64,000 bases of DNA, taken from Halobacillus_A sp043497005 (lineage in GTDB: Bacteria; Bacillota; Bacilli; Bacillales; Halobacillaceae). The DNA lies in NCBI RefSeq assembly GCF_043497005.1, contig NZ_JBIEKE010000002.1, forward strand, positions 1,342,930-1,406,929, read 5' to 3'. Within the stretch, counting starts at the first letter, position 1; each line of letters starts with the position of its first letter. The position numbers were made by a program, and so were the translations under genes. This document shows, one piece after another, positions 60,326 through 64,000 of this stretch. Below the pieces are notes generated by a model. It saw only the letters and a program-made list of their open reading frames with translations. It was not told where the DNA came from and made no database searches.

Positions 60326-60399
60326 TGGAGCGGGTGAAGGGAATCGAACCCTCGTCATCAGCTTGGAAGGCTGAGGTTTTACCATTAAACTACACCCGC
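60326..60399 (-). tRNA. tRNA-Gly (anticodon TCC)
   Basis: Minus strand starts GCGGGTGTAG, D-loop TTTAATGGTAAAAC, anticodon loop CTTCCAA, T-arm GGGTTCGATTCC, 3' end CACCCGCTCCA with CCA encoded. Stand-alone gene with its own terminator. Confidence 0.95.
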
Positions 60400-60513
60400 A
60401 TATATAAATCTTTCATTAGCCACGTTTTTTCATGCCTCTTCCTCTAAAAGCTTATTCAAAGAAGTTTATCCGTCGAGGCAACTCGCAGATGATTCGGTAG
60501 AAGTTCAGCTCGT

Positions 60514-60546
60514 GGCTGAGGTTTTACCATTAAACTACACCCGCAT
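60514..60546 (-). pseudogene. Fragment of tRNA-Gly: duplicated 5' half
   Basis: 33 nt identical to 60369-60401, covering the tRNA start through the 5' strand of the anticodon stem plus two flanking bases, then unrelated sequence. It lies 115 nt upstream of the intact gene, in the same orientation. Confidence 0.8.
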
Positions 60547-60652
60547 TTGAGTTGTCAGACCTTCTTGAAAGAACAATTATAATTATAACAACCACTTCAT
60601 GAGGTGACAACCGATATTTGCATTTTTTCTACAAAATTCGCTAAAACTTCAA

Positions 60653-61021
60653 TTACGTTTCTAAATACAAGAAATACAATACAATAAATGTAATGATGAT
60701 AATCATCAACGTCGATACCAGTGTCACTTGGGCTTTAGAAGGTAAAAACGTTTCTTCGTTCATAATCTTTTTCTTCCGCTGAAAATAAGCAAAAGTAGAC
60801 ATAATAATGATGACAAACCCTAATATACATGCAAAAACACCTAAAGCAATACTAATGATGTCAACTGTTAGATTACGTTCTACGCCAATAGTGAAGTGAA
60901 GGCTAGTATTTAAAAAGCCGATTCCTACAATCGCAATAACAGTTCGTACCCAGGCTAGATAGGTTCGTTCATTGGCTAAATGCTGCTGGGCATATTTTAT
61001 TTGGTTATTCGTATCCTTCAT
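60653..61021 (-). CDS. DUF202 (YidH) family membrane protein
   Basis: Protein of 122 aa with three membrane helices (about 25-45, 54-75, 95-118). The N-terminal AQQHLANERTYLAWVRTVIAIVGIGF is the DUF202 signature. Function unknown; assumed inner membrane. GGTGG precedes the ATG. Monocistronic. Confidence 0.85.
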   Translation of the reverse strand: MKDTNNQIKYAQQHLANERTYLAWVRTVIAIVGIGFLNTSLHFTIGVERNLTVDIISIALGVFACILGFVIIIMSTFAYFQRKKKIMNEETFLPSKAQVTLVSTLMIIIITFIVLYFLYLET

Positions 61022-61130
61022 AGATCCACCATACTTTAATAAAAGATTTAAACCACTATCATAAGGAAATATTTTTATAATCCTACAATTATAAGTATAA
61101 CCCCAATATACTCGACATTAAACCAAAAAA

Positions 61131-61149
61131 CCTGCTGTAAGTCAGCAGG
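61131..61149 (-). terminator. Orphan minus-strand terminator
   Basis: Perfect stem CCTGCTG/CAGCAGG with TTTTTTGG on the minus strand; implies a transcript entering from above 61160. Confidence 0.7.
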
Positions 61150-61494
61150 AAATGTAATTATACTACTTTTTTCTTTTCTTCGAAGCCACAATTCCCACGG
61201 GTCTGTTCAACTACCCTTAGTATGCTAGGTTCAAAGTAAGTATCTTTATTTTTTGTACATCGTTACTTAGCCTAATTATCTCATACATACTAATAGCTGA
61301 CTCAAGACCCTTAAGACATTCGCGAGTTACCAAACAAGAGCAAGAAGACCTACAATACAAGACATGACCGGCCCTCATGTGGCTAACACGAAACAAGGGG
61401 AGTAGCAGATACATTCTCCTGCAAAAATTACATTTAAAATTTATTCTTATCATTAACTTATTATCTTGAATTGAAACTTTTTTAATAAATTCTA

Positions 61495-61523
61495 TTGAAA
61501 ATATACATGTATTCTATTAACAT
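61495..61523 (+). promoter_or_regulatory. Candidate sigma-A promoter of the DUF4352 gene
   Basis: TTGAAA and TAACAT separated by 17 nt, 48 nt before the start codon. Confidence 0.45.
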
Positions 61524-61570
61524 GGAAAAGGTGTTTTATTACAAATATATTACGTGGGGGTTTCATTTTT

Positions 61571-62161
61571 ATGAAGAAGTTTTTAAAATTAGGGTGCCTT
61601 GGATTTATTGGTTTAATTGTCCTAGGTGTCATTATCGCTTCACTCGGAGGCGAGGACGAAGCTACTGAAAGTAACGATACTGAACCGGCAAGCGCTGAAG
61701 CTGATAGTTCCGATGGGAAAGAAGAGACCGAAGAAGAGACATATAGTATCGGCGACACAGTAGAAGTCGGAGCGATGACATACACAATTAACGAGAAAAC
61801 TACTGCCGAAGAAGTCGGGCCAAGTGTAATGCCCGAAACAGCAAGTGGTAAATACGTTGTACTTAATGTTACCGTTAAAAATAATGGGAATGAAGCAGTT
61901 ACAGTTGATGGGACTTACCTTAAACTAAAACAAGGCGACAAAACGTTCGAAGCTGATTCCACTGCTAGTATGTCAGCAAACCAAGGTGATGACGGATCTA
62001 TCGAAAACTCTTTTTTCCTTGAACAACTAAACCCGGATTCAGAAATCAGCGGAGACGTTGTTTATGACGTATCTACAGAAATTGCGGAATCCGATGATTT
62101 AAGCGTAGAAGCACAAGAAGGAATTTTCGGCACAGTAACAGAATCTATTACTCTAGAATAA
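61571..62161 (+). CDS. DUF4352 domain surface protein
   Basis: Protein of 196 aa. N-terminal hydrophobic helix (LGCLGFIGLIVLGVIIASLGG, about 7-27) acts as a membrane anchor or signal, then an acidic linker (28-58), then a DUF4352 immunoglobulin-like domain (about 60-190) with the typical GKYVVLNVTVKNNGNEAVTVDG stretch. Located on the outer face; the family is often tied to cell-surface or telomeric-repeat-like ligands but function is open. GTGGGGGT precedes the ATG. The Cys9 position does not make a standard lipobox. Confidence 0.82.
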   Translation: MKKFLKLGCLGFIGLIVLGVIIASLGGEDEATESNDTEPASAEADSSDGKEETEEETYSIGDTVEVGAMTYTINEKTTAEEVGPSVMPETASGKYVVLNVTVKNNGNEAVTVDGTYLKLKQGDKTFEADSTASMSANQGDDGSIENSFFLEQLNPDSEISGDVVYDVSTEIAESDDLSVEAQEGIFGTVTESITLE

Positions 62162-62690
62162 TAGAAGAATTGAAGGCGGGCGTTCAGCTCGTCTTTTCTT
62201 GTGTCCAGTTTGGCACCGACATTTTTCGCACAAAAAGCTTCTATAACCGACTGTGGGGCGTTGTAAGGATAGCCAGGAGGGGTTATATTTATTCTGCCTT
62301 AATGTACCGCTTAAAATGTCTATGTAACCCTAACGCTTTTCTGGAACAATTGCCGTATCACTCCAGTTATGTTTAAATCTAACTACTTATTATAACGTAA
62401 ACCATTGAAAAGCTTTTCGCTTTCCTACCATTGTAAATAAACCTTATGTCGGATAAAACTGCCTATCCTTGTCTTTGATCGTTTTCTATACTATATCTAA
62501 TTCTCGATCATTCAGTTGGTTACTATTCCTGGTAATGTATATAAACACAATCCATCTTTCTAATTTTTAGTTATAAAAACGGGGTTTTGACGGGTTCTGC
62601 ACGACCATTTATTTGTTTATAAAACGCAAACAGACGGCATCCAATCTGCACTGGATACCGTCTGCTACCTACATATGTATGTTTATAGAG
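62162..62690. other. Gap between the DUF4352 gene and the tRNA array
   Basis: No gene seen; a 68-codon plus-strand frame lacks a good ribosome binding site. It contains the tRNA array terminator (62631-62664). Confidence 0.5.
62631..62664 (-). terminator. Terminator of the tRNA array
   Basis: Stem CAGACGGTATCCA/TGGATGCCGTCTG with TTTGCGTTTT after it on the minus strand, 27 nt beyond the last tRNA. Confidence 0.8.
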
Positions 62691-62772
62691 TACCGGTGGT
62701 CGGGGTCGAACCGACACTCCGTAAGGAACACGATTTTGAGTCGTGCGCGTCTGCCAATTCCGCCACACCGGC
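62691..62772 (-). tRNA. tRNA-Leu (anticodon CAA)
   Basis: Class II tRNA with a long variable arm; anticodon loop CTCAAAA; acceptor GCCGGTG/CACCGGT. CCA is not encoded. Last gene of the array. Confidence 0.93.
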
Positions 62773-62778
62773 ATTTCA

Positions 62779-62852
62779 TGGAGGCGGCAACCGGAATCGA
62801 ACCGGTGATAAAGGAGTTGCAGTCCTCTGCCTTACCGCTTGGCTATGCCGCC
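62779..62852 (-). tRNA. tRNA-Cys (anticodon GCA)
   Basis: Starts GGCGGCATAGCCAAGCGGTA, anticodon loop CTGCAAC, ends GCCGCCTCCA with CCA encoded. Confidence 0.95.
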
Positions 62853-62912
62853 ATTGAAATAAAGAATTTTATAGATTATATTCATTAACTGTATAGGTGA
62901 TGCAATATATTC

Positions 62913-62987
62913 TGGAGCGGGAGACGGGATTCGAACCCGCGACCCCCACCTTGGCAAGGTGGTGTTCTACCACTGAACTACTCCCGC
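62913..62987 (-). tRNA. tRNA-Gly (anticodon GCC)
   Basis: Starts GCGGGAGTAGTTCAGTGGTA, anticodon loop TTGCCAA, ends CTCCCGCTCCA with CCA encoded. Confidence 0.95.
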
Positions 62988-62995
62988 AGTATAAA

Positions 62996-63070
62996 TGGCT
63001 GGGCTAGCTGGATTCGAACCAGCGCATGACGGTACCAAAAACCGTTGCCTTACCGCTTGGCTATAGCCCA
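62996..63070 (-). tRNA. tRNA-Gln (anticodon TTG)
   Basis: Starts TGGGCTATAGCCAAGCGGTA, anticodon loop TTTTGGT, ends TAGCCCAGCCA with CCA encoded. Confidence 0.95.
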
Positions 63071-63091
63071 TTAATTGACTAGATAAAAAAA

Positions 63092-63168
63092 TGGGGCGGC
63101 TGATGGGAATCGAACCCACGAATGCCGGAACCACAATCCGGTGCGTTAACCACTTCGCCACAACCGCC
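63092..63168 (-). tRNA. tRNA-His (anticodon GTG)
   Basis: Anticodon loop TTGTGGT; the extra 5' G(-1) opposite C73 is encoded (GGCGGTT ... GCCGCC), the tRNA-His identity element. CCA encoded. Confidence 0.95.
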
Positions 63169-63179
63169 ACAAAACAAAG

Positions 63180-63250
63180 CAGGGGTAGTAGGAATCGAAC
63201 CCACATTGACGGTTTTGGAGACCGTAGTTTTACCATTAAACTATACCCCT
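63180..63250 (-). tRNA. tRNA-Trp (anticodon CCA)
   Basis: Starts AGGGGTATAGTTTAATGGTA, anticodon loop CTCCAAA, acceptor end TACCCCT then G73. The 3' CCA is not encoded. Confidence 0.94.
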
Positions 63251-63273
63251 ATTTGATGAATTATAAAATTAAA

Positions 63274-63359
63274 TGGTGGAGGGAGTAGGACTCGAACCTA
63301 CGAACCCGATGGGAGCGGATTTACAGTCCGCCGCGTTTGGCCAACTTCGCTATCCCTCC
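63274..63359 (-). tRNA. tRNA-Tyr (anticodon GTA)
   Basis: Class II tRNA with a long variable arm; anticodon loop CTGTAAA; ends CCCTCCACCA with CCA encoded. Confidence 0.95.
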
Positions 63360-63378
63360 ATGTAATAAAAGCACTTGA

Positions 63379-63454
<76 letters not shown>

Positions 63455-63468
63455 TAGTCAAAAAAAGG

Positions 63469-63544
<76 letters not shown>

Positions 63545-63583
63545 AAACAATGATTGATCTAGCATATGTAAATGTGTAATCAG

Positions 63584-63660
63584 TGGCGGTCCGGACGGGA
63601 CTCGAACCCGCGACCTCCTGCGTGACAGGCAGGCATTCTAACCAACTGAACTACCGGACC
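63584..63660 (-). tRNA. tRNA-Asp (anticodon GTC)
   Basis: Starts GGTCCGGTAGTTCAGTTGGT, anticodon loop CTGTCAC, ends CCGGACCGCCA with CCA encoded. Confidence 0.95.
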
Positions 63661-63685
63661 GTTATAAAATTTATGTTTTAGCTTC

Positions 63686-63704
63686 GCTAAATTAATTTGG
63701 TTGC
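63686..63704. repeat. Partial duplicate of the tRNA-fMet 3' boundary
   Basis: 19 nt GCTAAATTAATTTGGTTGC, identical to 63734-63752, which covers the CCA end of the tRNA-fMet gene and its 3' flank. Confidence 0.7.
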
Positions 63705-63744
63705 ACTTTACAGTACTACTTATCTTAAGCTTGGCTAAATTAAT

Positions 63745-63822
<78 letters not shown>

Positions 63823-63874
63823 ATAATGTAGACAATATGTCTACTATAATTGTTTCTCTTTCGAGAAGTCGAAA

Positions 63875-63950
63875 TGGTGGAGGATGCAGGGCTCGAACCT
63901 GCGACCCCTTGCTTGTAAGGCAAGTGCTCTCCCAGCTGAGCTAATCCTCC
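63875..63950 (-). tRNA. tRNA-Val (anticodon TAC)
   Basis: Starts GGAGGATTAGCTCAGCTGGG, anticodon loop CTTACAA, ends ATCCTCCACCA with CCA encoded. Confidence 0.95.
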
Positions 63951-63957
63951 ATATGAG

Positions 63958-64000
63958 TGGTGACCCGTACGGGATTCGAACCCGTGATACCGCCGTGAAA
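63958..64000 (-). tRNA. tRNA-Glu (anticodon TTC), cut by the window end
   Basis: 3' part only: second half of the anticodon arm (TTTCACGGCGG), T-arm GGGTTCGAATCCC, end ACGGGTCACCA. The order Glu-Val-Met-Asp-Phe-Thr-Tyr-Trp-His-Gln-Gly-Cys-Leu equals that of the B. subtilis trnD array. Confidence 0.85.

Larger units (their letters stand above)
61022..61570. other. Intergenic region with an orphan terminator
   Basis: No convincing gene. A minus-strand terminator (61131-61149) has no recognisable gene upstream of it. A 78-codon minus-strand frame (61217-61453) has poor composition. The DUF4352 promoter is at 61495-61523. Confidence 0.5.

Noticed and set aside
61217..61453. 78-codon minus-strand frame, Cys-rich
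   Set aside because: Composition is unlike its neighbours, the start has no good ribosome binding site; a faint Spo0E-like look (LESAISMYEIIRLS) lacks the family SQELD motif.
62170..62376. 68-codon plus-strand frame after the DUF4352 gene
   Set aside because: No terminator or convincing start signals; atypical codon use.

Overview
The window is chromosomal DNA from an endospore-forming low-GC Bacillota, most likely Bacillaceae. Evidence: spoVR, yhbH, prkA, two germinant-receptor operons, a YhcN/YlaJ spore lipoprotein, sigI-rsgI, strong AGGAGG ribosome binding sites, many TTG/GTG starts, and a tRNA array in the order known from the Bacillus subtilis trnD locus. Many genes have counterparts from the B. 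subtilis yhb-yhc-yhd-yhe interval (queG/yhbA, yhbB, trmL/cspR, prkA, yhbH, yhcX, yhdB, spoVR, bmrCD/yheIH), so the window looks like a rearranged version of that region. A moderately halophilic genus (Halobacillus, Pontibacillus, Virgibacillus type) is a guess from overall feel only. I see no prophage, insertion sequence, CRISPR array or integrase.

Layout. 0.1-8.2 kb: small conserved protein, D-amino acid transaminase, SpoVR, a sigma-G-type spore lipoprotein, YhdB, the YhcX acetyltransferase-nitrilase fusion, a MerA-like flavoprotein and DUF1499. 8.3-12 kb: sigI-rsgI, FMN reductase, membrane-anchored HtrA-like protease. 12-16.3 kb: bmrCD multidrug exporter behind a leader-peptide attenuator. 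16.3-19 kb: DUF389, DUF3231 and membrane proteins. 19-23 kb: first gerABC operon. 23-29 kb: aldo-keto reductase, MurG paralogue, MATE pump, nucleoside transporter with a CcpA-type site. 29-33 kb: second gerABC operon. 33-40.7 kb: purine permease with PurBoxes, YdbST, proC, K+/H+ antiporter, YhbH. 40.8-45 kb: odhAB. 45-49 kb: ppx-ppk. 49-51.3 kb: prkA. 51.6-53.4 kb: lipM-lipA. 53.7-60.2 kb: odd-composition surface/spore proteins, trmL, yhbB, ogt, queG, an ABC-class ATPase. 60.3-64 kb: an isolated tRNA-Gly, DUF202 and DUF4352 proteins, then at least 13 tRNAs on the minus strand.

How genes work together. PrkA, YhbH and SpoVR, a co-conserved sporulation/stress trio, are all present but at three separate sites. 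lipM and lipA supply the lipoyl group needed by OdhB. ppx and ppk form a polyphosphate pair. The two gerABC sets give two germinant receptors.

Most interesting non-gene signals: (1) the bmr leader, with a sigma-A promoter, a 21-codon leader ORF, mutually exclusive RNA pairings, an intrinsic terminator, then a second 18-codon ORF with a perfect ribosome binding site; (2) a terminator cassette of about 65 nt repeated in the same sense behind three unrelated genes; (3) other dispersed repeats; (4) a 33-nt duplicated 5' half of tRNA-Gly beside the intact gene; (5) small genes of 18 to 63 codons that a length-filtered annotation would miss.
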